DNA of 64,000 nucleotides from Actinosynnema sp. ALI-1.44 (lineage in GTDB: Bacteria > Actinomycetota > Actinomycetes > Mycobacteriales > Pseudonocardiaceae). Under the pieces are notes generated by a model. It was not told the origin of the DNA and ran no database searches. It worked only from the letters and a program-made list of their open reading frames with translations. Positions 33,362 to 44,712 of this stretch are shown here, in pieces. The translations under genes were made by a program, and so were the position numbers. The stretch lies in the NCBI RefSeq assembly GCF_001984155.1, contig NZ_MTQO01000039.1:1-64000 (forward strand), in the 5' to 3' direction. How positions within the stretch are numbered: position 1 is the stretch's first letter; every line of letters starts with the position of its first letter.

Positions 33362-35947
33362 CTAGTTGGCCAGGATCACCCGGCCGAGTTCCGCCGCGGA
33401 CGACAGCAGTTCGTGCTTGGGCAGCACCCGCACGGTGTAGCCCAGCGCTCCCGCGTGGGGCAACGGCAACTCCGCGACGTACGTGCCGTCGCTGTCCGGC
33501 TTCATCGGCACCGTGACCACGTCGACCAGGTCATCCGTGTCGCCGACGCGGCCGACGACCGCCTGGACCTCCACGTCCGCCGACTGCAGGCCGGCCAGTT
33601 CGACCGACGACCGCACCTGGACCCGCTCGCCGATCACCGGGGCCTTGCCGTCCGGCAGCGTCAGCTCGCTGTCGGTCACGCGGACGTGGTGCCACGCCGC
33701 GTCGATCCGGCTCCGGTAGGCCGCCAGGTCCTTGGCCTGCCGGAAGCCGTCGCCCGCCGCCTGCGCCGCGGACGTCGCCGCCGGTGCGTAGAACGACTCG
33801 ACGTACTCCCGGACCATCCGCGTCGCCTGGACCTTCGGCCCCAGCGACGCCAGCGTGTGCCGCACCAGCTCCATCCACTTGGCCGGCACGCCGTCCCCGC
33901 CGCGGTCGTAGTACGTCGGCACGACCTGCGAGCCGAGCAGGTCGTACAGCGCCGACGCCTCGAGGTCGTCACGGCGGACCGGGTCGGTGACGCCGTCGGC
34001 GGTCGGGATCGCCCAGCCGTTGCGGCCGTCGTACAGCTCGTCCCACCAGCCGTCCCGGATGGACAGGTTGAGGCCGCCGTTGAGCGCCGCCTTCATGCCG
34101 GACGTCCCGCAGGCCTCCAGCGGGCGCATCGGGTTGTTCAGCCAGACGTCACAGCCCCAGTACAGGTACCGGGCCATCGACATGTCGTAGTCCGGCAGGA
34201 ACACGATCCGGTGCCGCACGTCCGGGTCGTCGGCGAACCGGACGATCTGCTGGATCAGCGCCTTGCCGCCGTCGTCGGCCGGGTGCGACTTGCCCGCGAC
34301 CACCAGCTGCACCGGCCGGTCGGAGTCGAGCAGCAGCGCCTTCAACCGCGCGGGGTCCCGCAGCATCAGGGTGAGCCGCTTGTACGTGGGCACGCGCCGG
34401 GCGAACCCGACGGTCAGCACGTCCGGGTCGAACACCGACTCGGTCCACGACAGCTCCAACGCGGACGCGCCGCGCTGCAGCCACGCCTCCCGCACCCGCC
34501 GCCGGACCTCGCGGACGAGGCGTTCCCGCAGCCCGCAGCGCAGTTCCCAGAGCAGCGCGTCGGTGACCGGCTGGAACCCGGTCAGCCCGACCTCGCTGTC
34601 CACTTCGGACTCGCCGAGCAGCTTGGAGATCTCGCGGGCGGCCCACGTCGGGCCGTGCACACCGTTGGTCACCGACTTGATCGGCACCTCGTGCGTGTCG
34701 AAACCCGGCCACAGCCCGCCGAACATCGACCGGCTGACCTCGCCGTGCAGTTTGGAGACACCGTTGGCGCGCTGGGCGAGCCGCAGGCCCATGTGCGCCA
34801 TGTTGAACATGCCGACGTTCTCCTCGGCGCCCAGCGCGAGGACGCGTTGCACGTCCAGCCCTGGCAACAAGTTGCCACCGCCGAAGTAGTGCCGGACGAG
34901 GTCGACGGGGAACCGGTCGATCCCGGCGGGCACCGGCGTGTGCGTGGTGAACACGGTGCCCGCTCGGACCGCCGACAGCGCCTGGTCGAAGTCGAGCCCC
35001 TCGGCCGCCATCAGCTCGCGGACGCGCTCAAGGCCGAGGAATCCCGCGTGTCCCTCGTTGGTGTGAAAAACCTCGGGCTGGGGGTGCCCGGTCAGTTCGC
35101 AGTACGTCCGGACCGCGCGCACGCCGCCGATCCCGGCGAGGATCTCCTGGCGGATGCGGTGGTCCTGGTCGCCGCCGTACAGCCGGTCGGTGACGCCACG
35201 CAGGTCGGCGTCGTTCTCGTCGACGTCCGAGTCGAGCAGCAGCAACGGCACGCGTCCGACGTTGGCCTTCCAGATCCGCGCACGCAGCACGCGTCCACCG
35301 GGCATGGAGACGTGCACGAGCAGCGGCACGCCGGACGGCTCGGTCAGCGGCTCCAGCGGCAGGCCGCGCGGGTCGACCACCGGGTAGTGCTCGACCTGCC
35401 AGCCCTCGGCCGACAGCGACTGGCGGAAGTAGCCGGAGCGGTAGAGCAGGCCGACGCCGATCAGCGGCACGCCCATGTCGGACGCGGCTTTCATGTGGTC
35501 CCCGGCGAGGATGCCGAGGCCGCCGGAGTAGTTCGGCAGTGCCTCGGTGACGCCGAACTCCATCGAGAAGTACGCGATCGACCTGGGCAGCCGGGTGGCC
35601 GACGGGTCACCGCCCGCGCGGTGGGTGAGCTCCTCCTGCCTGCGCTGGTACCAGCGGTCGCTGGTCATGTACCGCCGCAGGTCGTCGGAGATGGCGCGGA
35701 CGCGCATCATGAACTCGTCGTCCGCGGCGAGCTGCCGCAGCCGCTCCGCAGGCGTCTGCTCGAGCATCCGCAACGGGTCGCCACCCAGCTCCTCCCACGC
35801 TTTCGGGTCGACCGCTGCGAAGAGGTCCTGGGTGGGCGGATGCCAGGTCCAGCGCAGGTTGTTGGCCAGGATGCCCAGGTCGGCCAGTGATTCCGGCAGA
35901 CCGGCACGAACGGCGAATCGACGCACAGCTTTCACCCCGAGCACCAT
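33362..35947 (-). CDS. glgP: Alpha-glucan phosphorylase GlgP, 861 aa
   Basis: GT35 phosphorylase of the actinobacterial alpha-glucan family, releasing glucose-1-phosphate from glycogen non-reducing ends. It has the N-terminal NNLRWTWHPPTQDLF region, the SMEFGVTEALPNYSGGLGILAGD active-site loop, and the PLP lysine in ACGTSGMKAALNGGLNLS near residue 655. ATG 35947 gives a length close to that of mycobacterial GlgP. In mycobacteria glgP is directly divergent from glgE; here an oxidoreductase, TetR and nucleotidyltransferase-like gene lie between them. Confidence 0.94.
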   Translation of the reverse strand: MVLGVKAVRRFAVRAGLPESLADLGILANNLRWTWHPPTQDLFAAVDPKAWEELGGDPLRMLEQTPAERLRQLAADDEFMMRVRAISDDLRRYMTSDRWYQRRQEELTHRAGGDPSATRLPRSIAYFSMEFGVTEALPNYSGGLGILAGDHMKAASDMGVPLIGVGLLYRSGYFRQSLSAEGWQVEHYPVVDPRGLPLEPLTEPSGVPLLVHVSMPGGRVLRARIWKANVGRVPLLLLDSDVDENDADLRGVTDRLYGGDQDHRIRQEILAGIGGVRAVRTYCELTGHPQPEVFHTNEGHAGFLGLERVRELMAAEGLDFDQALSAVRAGTVFTTHTPVPAGIDRFPVDLVRHYFGGGNLLPGLDVQRVLALGAEENVGMFNMAHMGLRLAQRANGVSKLHGEVSRSMFGGLWPGFDTHEVPIKSVTNGVHGPTWAAREISKLLGESEVDSEVGLTGFQPVTDALLWELRCGLRERLVREVRRRVREAWLQRGASALELSWTESVFDPDVLTVGFARRVPTYKRLTLMLRDPARLKALLLDSDRPVQLVVAGKSHPADDGGKALIQQIVRFADDPDVRHRIVFLPDYDMSMARYLYWGCDVWLNNPMRPLEACGTSGMKAALNGGLNLSIRDGWWDELYDGRNGWAIPTADGVTDPVRRDDLEASALYDLLGSQVVPTYYDRGGDGVPAKWMELVRHTLASLGPKVQATRMVREYVESFYAPAATSAAQAAGDGFRQAKDLAAYRSRIDAAWHHVRVTDSELTLPDGKAPVIGERVQVRSSVELAGLQSADVEVQAVVGRVGDTDDLVDVVTVPMKPDSDGTYVAELPLPHAGALGYTVRVLPKHELLSSAAELGRVILAN

Positions 35948-35993
35948 ACTTACCGCCGGGCGCGATCTTGAAGACCGTTCCGCTGTGGACCCG

Positions 35994-36941
35994 TCAGGAC
36001 AGGTCGACCACGACCTTGCCCCGGACACCGCCCTGTTCGAGCGCGCGGTGCGCGGCGGCGATGTCCGACAACGGGAACACACGATCGACGTACGGGCGGA
36101 TCGCCCCGGCCGTGACCCAGCGGCCGAGTTCGGCCAGCAGTGCCGCGGTCGGGTCGCCGCTGAAGGCGTGGATCCGGCGGTGGCGGCGAATCGACTGCGC
36201 CGCGATGTAGCCGACCGAGCGGGCGGGGTGGTCGACGTCGAACGCGATCGCGACCATCCGTCCGCGCCGGGCGAGCAACCGGTGGACGGCGGGCAGCCCG
36301 GTGCCGACCGTGTCGAGGATGACGTCGAAGGGACCGAGGTCGCCGGGTGCGCGGTAGTCGACGAGCTCGTCGGCGCCGAGTTCCTTCAGCATGTCCAGGT
36401 TGGCCGCGCTCGCCAGCCCGGTCACGTGCGCGCCCATCGCCTTCCCGAGTTGCACGGCGACGTAGCCGACGCCGCCGGTCGCGCCCCGCACGAGAAGGCG
36501 CTCGCCGGGCTCGAGCGCGGCCTTGTCGCGAAACGCGGTGATCGCCGTGGTCCCGGCCAGCAGGGCGGCAGCCCGCAGCTCGTCGATCCCGGCGGGGATG
36601 TGGTCGATCCGTTCGGGTGGGACGACGACGTACTCGGCGGCCGAGCCCAGCCGCCGGCCGACGGAGCCCCAGACGAGGTCGCCCGCGGCGAACCTGCTCG
36701 TCCCCGGCTCGACGACCTCGCCTGCCAGGTCGACCCCCATCCGCTGGGGGAACTTGTTGCCCGTGACCAGGCGCACCTTCCCGGCGCGCGCGGTGAGTTC
36801 GCCACCGTTGACCGACACGGCGCGCACCCGCACCAGGACCTCGCCGGGTCCTGGCCGTGGCACGGGTCCGGTGGTCACCGACAACACCTCGGGCGGCCCG
36901 TAACGGTCGAACGTCGCGTAACGCATTGAAGTGGAAGACAT
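35994..36941 (-). CDS. Zinc-type alcohol dehydrogenase-like oxidoreductase, 315 aa
   Basis: Medium-chain dehydrogenase/reductase resembling quinone oxidoreductases: YATFDRYGPPEVLSV, VRVRAVSVNGGELTARAG, and the NADPH site VRGATGGVGYVAVQLGKAMGAHVTGLAS. ATG 36941 lies 6 nt after TAGAAC, consistent with a leaderless mRNA; ATG 36926 is an alternative. It is divergent from a TetR regulator, and an exact 12-nt inverted repeat spans both starts, so this is probably the regulated target. Likely reduces enones or quinones, perhaps in detoxification; substrate unknown. Confidence 0.87.
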   Translation of the reverse strand: MSSTSMRYATFDRYGPPEVLSVTTGPVPRPGPGEVLVRVRAVSVNGGELTARAGKVRLVTGNKFPQRMGVDLAGEVVEPGTSRFAAGDLVWGSVGRRLGSAAEYVVVPPERIDHIPAGIDELRAAALLAGTTAITAFRDKAALEPGERLLVRGATGGVGYVAVQLGKAMGAHVTGLASAANLDMLKELGADELVDYRAPGDLGPFDVILDTVGTGLPAVHRLLARRGRMVAIAFDVDHPARSVGYIAAQSIRRHRRIHAFSGDPTAALLAELGRWVTAGAIRPYVDRVFPLSDIAAAHRALEQGGVRGKVVVDLS

Positions 36942-36992
36942 GCTCCAGTTCTACCCAGGAAACCGGAAAGGGTCTTCCACTTCCCCTAAAGT
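36928..36992. promoter_or_regulatory. Divergent promoter region with 12-nt inverted operator halves
   Basis: GAAGTGGAAGAC (36928-36939) and its exact complement GTCTTCCACTTC (36972-36983) flank the divergent starts of the oxidoreductase and TetR genes. The right arm lies just before TAAAGT (36987-36992), a -10-like hexamer 7 nt before the TetR GTG. The left arm covers the first codons of the oxidoreductase. Binding of the TetR protein at both arms would shut both genes. Confidence 0.65.
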
Positions 36993-36999
36993 GAGAGAC

Positions 37000-37629
37000 G
37001 TGCCGACGACATTGCCTCCCTTGCGCACGGACGCGGCCGCCAACCGCGTCAAGATCCTCGACACGGCGCGAGCGGTCTTCGCCACCGAAGGGCTCGACGT
37101 CCCGATGAGCGAGATCGCCCGCCGCGCGGGCCTCGGCGTCGCGACGCTGTACCGCCGGTTCCCCACCAAGGAGGACCTGGTCGCGGCGGCCTTCGCCGAA
37201 CAGATGATCAAATGCGGCGGCATGCTCGATGCCGCACTGGCCGACCCTGACCCGTGGCGCGCGTTCTGCCAGGTGGTCGAGGAGGTCTGTGCGATGCAGG
37301 CACGGGACCGGGGCTTCGCGAAGGCGTTCGTCACGGCGTTCCCGCACGCGAAGGAGTTCCAGGCGCAGCGCGAACAGGCCGAACGGGGACTGGCCGAACT
37401 GGTGGCCCGTGCCCAGGCGGCCGGGGTGCTCCGCCGCGACTTCCACATGGGCGACGTGGCACTCGTCCTCCAGGCCAACGGCGGCATCCAGGCCGGGTCG
37501 CCCGAGGCGACGGCGGCCGCGTCGCGGCGGCTGGTGGCATACCTGCTCCAGTCGTTCCGCGCGGACAACGCAGGCAACACCGCACCGCTGCCCCGGCCCG
37601 TCGCGATCCCGTTCGAGGCCGCCCTGTAG
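37000..37629 (+). CDS. TetR family transcriptional regulator, 209 aa
   Basis: The N-terminal helix-turn-helix (about residues 13-58: NRVKILDTARAVFATEGLDV, MSEIARRAGLGVATLYRRFPTKEDLVAAAF) is typical of TetR repressors. The C-terminal ligand domain has RDRGFAKAFVTAFPH, as in the sub-group with the SBF-like C-terminal fold. GTG 37000 is preferred over the upstream ATG at 36931, which would place the operator inside the gene. Divergent from the oxidoreductase it likely represses; the inducer is unknown. Confidence 0.9.
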   Translation: MPTTLPPLRTDAAANRVKILDTARAVFATEGLDVPMSEIARRAGLGVATLYRRFPTKEDLVAAAFAEQMIKCGGMLDAALADPDPWRAFCQVVEEVCAMQARDRGFAKAFVTAFPHAKEFQAQREQAERGLAELVARAQAAGVLRRDFHMGDVALVLQANGGIQAGSPEATAAASRRLVAYLLQSFRADNAGNTAPLPRPVAIPFEAAL

Positions 37630-37677
37630 CGAAAACCAGTACGCGTCCGCCCTGGTAAGACGGTACAAATCCGGGTC

Positions 37678-38292
37678 ATGAAGCACTCGTCTCCCCAGTT
37701 CGCCGCGATCGCCGAGCGGAGCACGATCCTGCGCGTACAGGTGGGCTCCGGGGTGCACGGCACAGCCATCCAGGGCCAGGACGACCGGGACGAAATGGGC
37801 ATCTGCGTCGAACCGCCCGAGTACGTCGTCGGCCTGGAACGCTTCGACGACCTCGGCCGGGAACTGCGCGCGAAGCCGGAGATCGTGCTGTCGCGGCAGG
37901 CGGGCATGCGCTTCATCGGCTACCTGCGCTCGCAGCGGGCGGGCATGCTCGGGCACCGCAAGCACACGAACCGGCCGGAGCTGATCGAGAAGTACGGCTT
38001 CGACGCCAAGTACGCGATGCACATGGTCCGGCTCGGCGTGCAGGGGGTCGAACTGCTGGAGACCGGCCGGATCACCCTGCCGATCCCCGAGCCGTGGCTG
38101 GCGTGGCTGCGGGATCTGCGGCAGGGCAAGCACACCAAGGACGAGGCGCTGGCCGCGGCCGACGAGCTGGAAGCCGAGCTGGAGAAGCTGATCACGACGT
38201 CACCCCTGCCGGAACGCCCCGACCGCGATCTTGCGAACGCCTGGTTACGACAGGCTTACCAACGCGTTTGGAGCAGCCCCATTACACGCTGA
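37678..38292 (+). CDS. Nucleotidyltransferase-like protein, possibly internally shortened, 204 aa
   Basis: Resembles actinobacterial proteins of the DNA polymerase beta-type nucleotidyltransferase superfamily: [25 protein letters not shown] (GS motif followed by DxD-like acids), then [32 protein letters not shown] and a charged C-terminus. Compared with the family as I remember it, about 45-50 residues between VVGLERF (near residue 62) and the [17 protein letters not shown] helix seem to be missing, with reading frame kept. It may be inactive. Substrate of the family is not established. The 3' end lies shortly before glgE. Confidence 0.7.
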   Translation: MKHSSPQFAAIAERSTILRVQVGSGVHGTAIQGQDDRDEMGICVEPPEYVVGLERFDDLGRELRAKPEIVLSRQAGMRFIGYLRSQRAGMLGHRKHTNRPELIEKYGFDAKYAMHMVRLGVQGVELLETGRITLPIPEPWLAWLRDLRQGKHTKDEALAAADELEAELEKLITTSPLPERPDRDLANAWLRQAYQRVWSSPITR

Positions 38293-38345
38293 GGGCGCTG
38301 ACACGGCAGACTAGAGGCAGAACCCCACACCTGAGGAGCGCCTCT

Positions 38346-40313
38346 GTGAGCGGTCGTCTCGGCATCGACAATGTCTCCCCGTCTGTCGACTGTGGCCGAT
38401 ACCCGGTCAAAGCCGTTGTCGGAGAACATGTTCCGATCCAGGCGACGGTGTGGCGGGAAGGCCACGACGCGGTCGCCGCGACCGTCGCCTGGCGCGGACC
38501 GACCGACACCGCCGCCCGGCAGACCCGGATGGCGCCGCACCCGACCGAGCCGGACGAGTTCGTCGCCGTCATCGTCCCGGACACCGAGGGGCTGTGGACG
38601 TACCGCGTCGACGCGTGGAGTGACCCGTGGTCGACGTGGAAGCACGCGGTCGAGGTGAAGGTCGGCGCCGCGCAGACGCCCGAGGAGCTGTGGAACGACC
38701 TGGAGAGCGGGGCCCGCTTGCTCGAGCGGGTTTCCCGCCGCCCCAACCGCAACGGCGAGAAGCGGTTGCTGACGTCCGCCGCGCAGGCCCTGCGTGACAC
38801 CGAGCGGCCGTTGCCCGCCCGGATCGCCGAGGCGCTGTCCGAGCCGGTGCACAAGATCATGACCAGCCACCCGGTCAGGGAGCTGGTCACCCGGGGCAAG
38901 ACGATCCGCGTGTGGGTCGACCGGAAACGCGCCCTGTTCGGCTCGTGGTACGAGTTCTTCCCGCGCTCCACCGGCGGCGTCGACGAGTCGGGCAAGGCGG
39001 TGCACGGTACGTTCGCCACGGCCGCGAACGAGCTCGAACGGGTCGCGTCGATGGGCTTCGACGTGGTCTACCTGCCGCCGATCCACCCGATCGGCAAGGT
39101 CAACCGCAAGGGTCCGAACAACAGCGTCATCTCCGTGCCCGAGGACGTCGGCTCGGTCTGGGCGATCGGCTCGGACGAGGGCGGCCACGACGCGGTCCAC
39201 CCGCAGCTCGGCACGCTCGCGGACTTCAAGGACTTCGTGGCCCGCACCCACGAGCTGGGCATGGAGGTCGCGCTCGACCTGGCGTTGCAGTGCGCGCCGG
39301 ACCACCCGTGGGTCAAGGCGCACCCGGAGTGGTTCACCACACGCCCGGACGGCACGATCGCGTACGCCGAGAACCCGCCGAAGAAGTACCAGGACATCTA
39401 CCCGCTGAACTTCGACAACGACCCCCGCGGGCTGTACTCGGAGGTCCTGCGGGTGGTGACGCACTGGGTGGAGAGCGGGGTGCGGATCTTCAGGGTCGAC
39501 AACCCGCACACCAAGCCACCGGACTTCTGGCACTGGCTGATCAGCCAGGTCAAGTCCACCCACCCGGACGTGCTGTTCCTGTCCGAGGCGTTCACCCGCC
39601 CGGCCCGCCTCTACGGCCTCGCCCGGCTCGGCTTCACCCAGTCCTACACGTACTTCACCTGGCGGACGGGCAAGCACGAGCTGATCGAGTTCGGCCAGGA
39701 GCTGGTCAAGCACGCCGACGAGGCCAGGCCGAACCTGTTCGTCAACACGCCGGACATCCTGCACGCGTCGCTGCAGGAAGGCGGGCCCGGCATGTTCGCG
39801 TTGCGTGCCGCGCTGGCCGCGACCTTCGCGCCGACCTGGGGCGTGTACTCCGGCTACGAGCTGTTCGAGTACGAACCGGTCAGGCAGGGCAGCGAGGAGT
39901 ACCTGGACTCGGAGAAGTACCAGTTGCGGCCGCGTGACTGGGAGCAGGCGTTGGCCGACGGCCGTTCGCTGGAGCCGTGGATCCGGCGGCTGAACGCGAT
40001 CCGCCGTGCCCACCCGGCGCTCCAGCAGCTGCGCACCCTGCGTTTCCACAACGTCGACAACGACGCCGTGCTCGCATACTCCAAAGTGGACCCGGCGACC
40101 GGCGACACGGTCGTCGTCGTGCTCAGCCTCGACCCGTTCAACACCACCGAGGCCATGGTCTGGCTGGACATGCCGGAGCTCGGCATGCGCTGGCACGACC
40201 GGTTCACCGCGTTCGACGAGGTGACCGGGCAGACGTGGGACTGGGGCCAGTCGAACTACGTCCGGCTGGAACCGTGGAACGCCGTGGCGCACATCATCTC
40301 GGTCCAGCGCTGA
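38346..40313 (+). CDS. glgE: Maltose-1-phosphate maltosyltransferase GlgE, 655 aa
   Basis: GH13 subfamily 3 enzyme that extends alpha-1,4-glucan with maltosyl units from maltose-1-phosphate. An N-terminal beta domain precedes [53 protein letters not shown] (nucleophile Asp) and [16 protein letters not shown] (acid Glu), all characteristic of GlgE. GTG 38346 has GAGGAG upstream. It works with treS and maltokinase (trehalose to maltose to maltose-1-phosphate) and with glgB as brancher. Family members are validated drug targets in mycobacteria. Confidence 0.96.
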   Translation: MSGRLGIDNVSPSVDCGRYPVKAVVGEHVPIQATVWREGHDAVAATVAWRGPTDTAARQTRMAPHPTEPDEFVAVIVPDTEGLWTYRVDAWSDPWSTWKHAVEVKVGAAQTPEELWNDLESGARLLERVSRRPNRNGEKRLLTSAAQALRDTERPLPARIAEALSEPVHKIMTSHPVRELVTRGKTIRVWVDRKRALFGSWYEFFPRSTGGVDESGKAVHGTFATAANELERVASMGFDVVYLPPIHPIGKVNRKGPNNSVISVPEDVGSVWAIGSDEGGHDAVHPQLGTLADFKDFVARTHELGMEVALDLALQCAPDHPWVKAHPEWFTTRPDGTIAYAENPPKKYQDIYPLNFDNDPRGLYSEVLRVVTHWVESGVRIFRVDNPHTKPPDFWHWLISQVKSTHPDVLFLSEAFTRPARLYGLARLGFTQSYTYFTWRTGKHELIEFGQELVKHADEARPNLFVNTPDILHASLQEGGPGMFALRAALAATFAPTWGVYSGYELFEYEPVRQGSEEYLDSEKYQLRPRDWEQALADGRSLEPWIRRLNAIRRAHPALQQLRTLRFHNVDNDAVLAYSKVDPATGDTVVVVLSLDPFNTTEAMVWLDMPELGMRWHDRFTAFDEVTGQTWDWGQSNYVRLEPWNAVAHIISVQR

Positions 40314-40329
40314 AGTCCTTGCCGTTGAC

Positions 40330-40640
40330 GACGGCCACCCGCAGACCCGGGTGGCCTTCGACGGGCGCGGGCTCTGCACCGCGGCGTAGTTGCCCGCCGC
40401 GTCCTTGTAGTAGCCGACGATCTTCAGACCCCGGCCGTCCGGCGGGTTCGCCCCCGTCGCTGCCCTTGCGCGTCGCCGCACTTGACCCTGACCGGGCCGC
40501 CGTTCACCTCGGTGGTGCGCTAGCCTTCCGGGTTCACCCAGGTCGTCGTGGACTCCGTGCGTTCGGAGACGGCTTCGACCCGCTTGCCAGAGGACCCGTG
40601 AGCGAGCCCCCGACAGGCCACGCTCACACCGATGCCTGAC
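40330..40640 (-). pseudogene. Remnant of an RHS/LamG-type polymorphic protein N-terminus
   Basis: Read leftward from about 40615, one frame gives SSGKRVEAVSERTESTTTWV then NPEG, an in-frame stop, and RTTEVNGGPVRVKCGDAQ. After a frame change come GLKIVGYYKDAAGNYAAV and, after another, [12 protein letters not shown]. The phrase KRVEAVSERTESTTTWVNPEG is like the N-terminal region of large actinobacterial LamG/RHS polymorphic-toxin-type proteins. A stop plus at least two frameshifts in about 300 bp mark it as a decayed fragment. The family assignment rests on memory of the motif only. Confidence 0.5.
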
Positions 40641-40899
40641 TCGGCAATTCCGCGATTGGGATCAAAACAGAAATCGGCCATTCAGGTGAGACTCCGGCCA
40701 CCCAGTCCACTGTGCGTAGTCCGGACCATCCCTCCAAAGTAGACACGCCGAGCGACGGCGGGAACACCGAAAGTCGCCACCCGGCATTCGGCGCGGCGCG
40801 GGCAATTCCGCGCCCGGAACCGAATCGGCCGGAATCGGAGCGAAACACCAACAGGACCGAAAGCGCCGCTCTTAGAAGCGGCACAGTGGACATGTTCCG

Positions 40900-41230
40900 C
40901 ACTGCCGGAACGCCGTATCCCGACGTACGCCCGGCGCGTGGTGGCACCAGTGCCTTGCACGGGCAACGTCTGGGACCGCTGCACCGAGAACGGCTTCCAG
41001 CGGGAGTTCACGCGCACGAGGTGCTACAACGGATTCCAGTCGCCGTTCGAACAGATCGTCGCGGCACGGGGCCGAGGCATTCCGCGCGTGACCGGTGAAT
41101 GGTTCGGCGGCAAAGTGCAGACGTTCTCTCCGGGGTCGAGGATTTCCACAACTACAGTTGGTCCGGCGAGGGCAGCGCGACGAAGGACCGACCAGTGCTT
41201 GGAATGTTCACCCCTCGTTTCCGAAGAAAT
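40900..41230 (+). pseudogene. Possible frameshifted coding remnant
   Basis: One frame (from about 40938) gives TGNVWDRCTENGFQREFTRT, CYNGFQSPFEQIVAARG and GEWFGGKVQTF. It continues in a different frame as VEDFHNYSWSGEGSATKDRP and VLGMFTPRF. Composition looks protein-like in both pieces and they join end to end, suggesting one frameshifted gene, but I do not recognise it. The rest of 40640-41454 shows no intact gene. Confidence 0.3.
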
Positions 41231-41433
41231 CGCGCGGGCCCAGGCCGCCATCGGAGGCAAGCCTCCCGTCACCAGGCTGACCCACCTCCCTGGACATCAC
41301 GTCCGGACACCCGACACACCCGGCGACACGACCGGGGACCGGAAAGCACCAAAGGGGACCGTAGTTCGCCCACGCGGCGGTTGACCGCTAGAGTCCGCTC
41401 ACCGCCAGAGCATTCGCTGTTCAAGCAGCCGCG

Positions 41434-41452
41434 CTTTGGGGTACCACCAAAG
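41434..41452. promoter_or_regulatory. Short inverted repeat at the treS start
   Basis: CTTTGG (41434-41439) and CCAAAG (41447-41452) are separated by 7 nt and end at the GTG/ATG start of treS. It could be an operator or a hairpin at the 5' end of the treS-maltokinase message. Confidence 0.3.
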
Positions 41453-41454
41453 TG

Positions 41455-43271
<1,817 letters not shown>

Positions 43272-43275
<4 letters not shown>

Positions 43276-44630
43276 CGGAGCCGGTGCTGCGGATGCTGGC
43301 CGAACAACTGCCGACGTGGCTGCCCACCCAGCGGTGGTTCGGCGGCAAGGATCGACCGGTGACCGAGGCCCGGCCGGTCCGCGTGATCGCGTTGTCGGAC
43401 AAGGACCCCAGACTGGTGCACGCCCTGGTCGAGGTCATGCAGGACGACCGCAAGGCGGTCTACCAGCTGCTGCTCGGCAGCCGCGAGCAGCCACCGGAGC
43501 ACCTGGCCGGCGTCTGGGTCGACAGCGACGGCACCCACTGGTACGAGGCGACCGCGGACCCGGAGCTGATGACGTTCCTGCTCGACGCGATGGCCGAGCA
43601 GGGCTCCACCGGCCCGATTTCCTTCCACCGGGAGGACGACGTCGACCTCGACGAGGGGCTGCGTGGCCGGGCGGTCACCTCCGAGCAGAGCAACACGTCG
43701 CTGATCTACGGCCAGCAGTACATCCTGAAGCTGTTCCGCAAGCTGTCCGCGGGCCCGAACCCGGATCTGCGGATCCACCGCGCGCTGCACTCGGTCGGCT
43801 GCGAGCACATCGCGCAGCCGCTCGGCTGGATCTCCGACGAGGACGGCGACCGGCCGACTTTGGGGATGCTGCAGCAGTTCCTCGCCGACGCGGCGGACGG
43901 CTGGGCGATGGCGACCACGAGCGTGCGCGACCTGATGGCCGAAGGCGACCTGCACGCCGACGAGGTCGGCGGCGACTTCGCCGGTGAGGCGCGCCGCCTC
44001 GGCGCGGCCGTGGCGGCGGTGCACGCGGACCTGGCTCGTGCGCTGGACTCCCGCCCGATCGAGCCGGGCGAGCTCGACGCGGCCGTCGACGCGATGCACC
44101 GCAGGCTGGACAGCGTCATGGCGGCGGTGCCGGACCTGGCGGATCTGGCGGACGCCATCCGCCAGGTGTTCGACCAGGCGCGGGGCGCGGCGGACAGCGG
44201 CGTCCCGATCCAGCACGTGCACGGCGACCTGCACCTGGGCCAGGTGCTGCGCACGGTCAACGGCTGGGTGCTGATCGACTTCGAAGGCGAACCGGCGGCG
44301 CCGGTGAGCGAACGCCTCGCGCCTCGGTCGCCACTGCGCGACGTGGCCGGGATGCTCAGGTCGTTCGACTACGCGGCACACCAACTGCTTGTCGGACAGC
44401 AGGAAGACCACCAGCTCGCGGTGCGCGCCCAGGAGTGGACCAGCCGCAACCGCGGCGCGTTCTGCGACGGCTACGCGGAGATCTCCCCCAACGGGGACCC
44501 CCGCGACCACGAGGTCCTGTTGCGCGCGCTCGAGTTGGACAAGGCCATCTACGAGGTGGCGTACGAACAGGCAAACCGCCCGGACTGGCTGCAGATCCCC
44601 CTGACCTCCATAGCCAGGATCGCCTCGTGA
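43272..44630 (+). CDS. mak: Maltokinase, 452 aa
   Basis: Phosphorylates maltose to maltose-1-phosphate with ATP. An N-terminal cap domain ([18 protein letters not shown]) leads to the eukaryotic-like kinase fold: [18 protein letters not shown] (lysine), [29 protein letters not shown] (catalytic loop and metal aspartate). Called pep2 in older literature. Overlaps treS by 4 bp, and its stop codon lies inside the left arm of a family B hairpin, so the treS-mak message probably ends there. Feeds GlgE. Confidence 0.95.
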
Positions 44631-44670
44631 GTGTTCACCGGGGTTCTGACCCGCTTGAACACTCACGAGG
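44623..44670 (+). terminator. Hairpin at the maltokinase 3' end, repeat family B copy 1
   Basis: Arms CCTCGTGAGTGTTCA (44623-44637) and TGAACACTCACGAGG (44656-44670) pair perfectly over 15 bp, with an inner GGGT/ACCC stem. The left arm includes the maltokinase stop codon. Same family as 46889-46934 and 54763-54808. Confidence 0.8.
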
Positions 44671-44699
44671 TGTGACCTGCGACCAAGCCCTCCGACCAC

Positions 44700-44705
44700 T
44701 AGGAT
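44700..44705 (+). promoter_or_regulatory. -10-like TAGGAT for leaderless glgB
   Basis: TAGGAT is followed after 7 nt by the GTG of glgB with no ribosome site. Since a hairpin separates it from maltokinase, glgB probably has its own promoter. Confidence 0.5.
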
Positions 44706-44712
44706 CACCCAA

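Noticed and set aside
33413-35890. 825-aa plus-strand frame opposite glgP
   Set aside because: Same pattern of antisense high-GC frame; glgP on the other strand shows all catalytic motifs.
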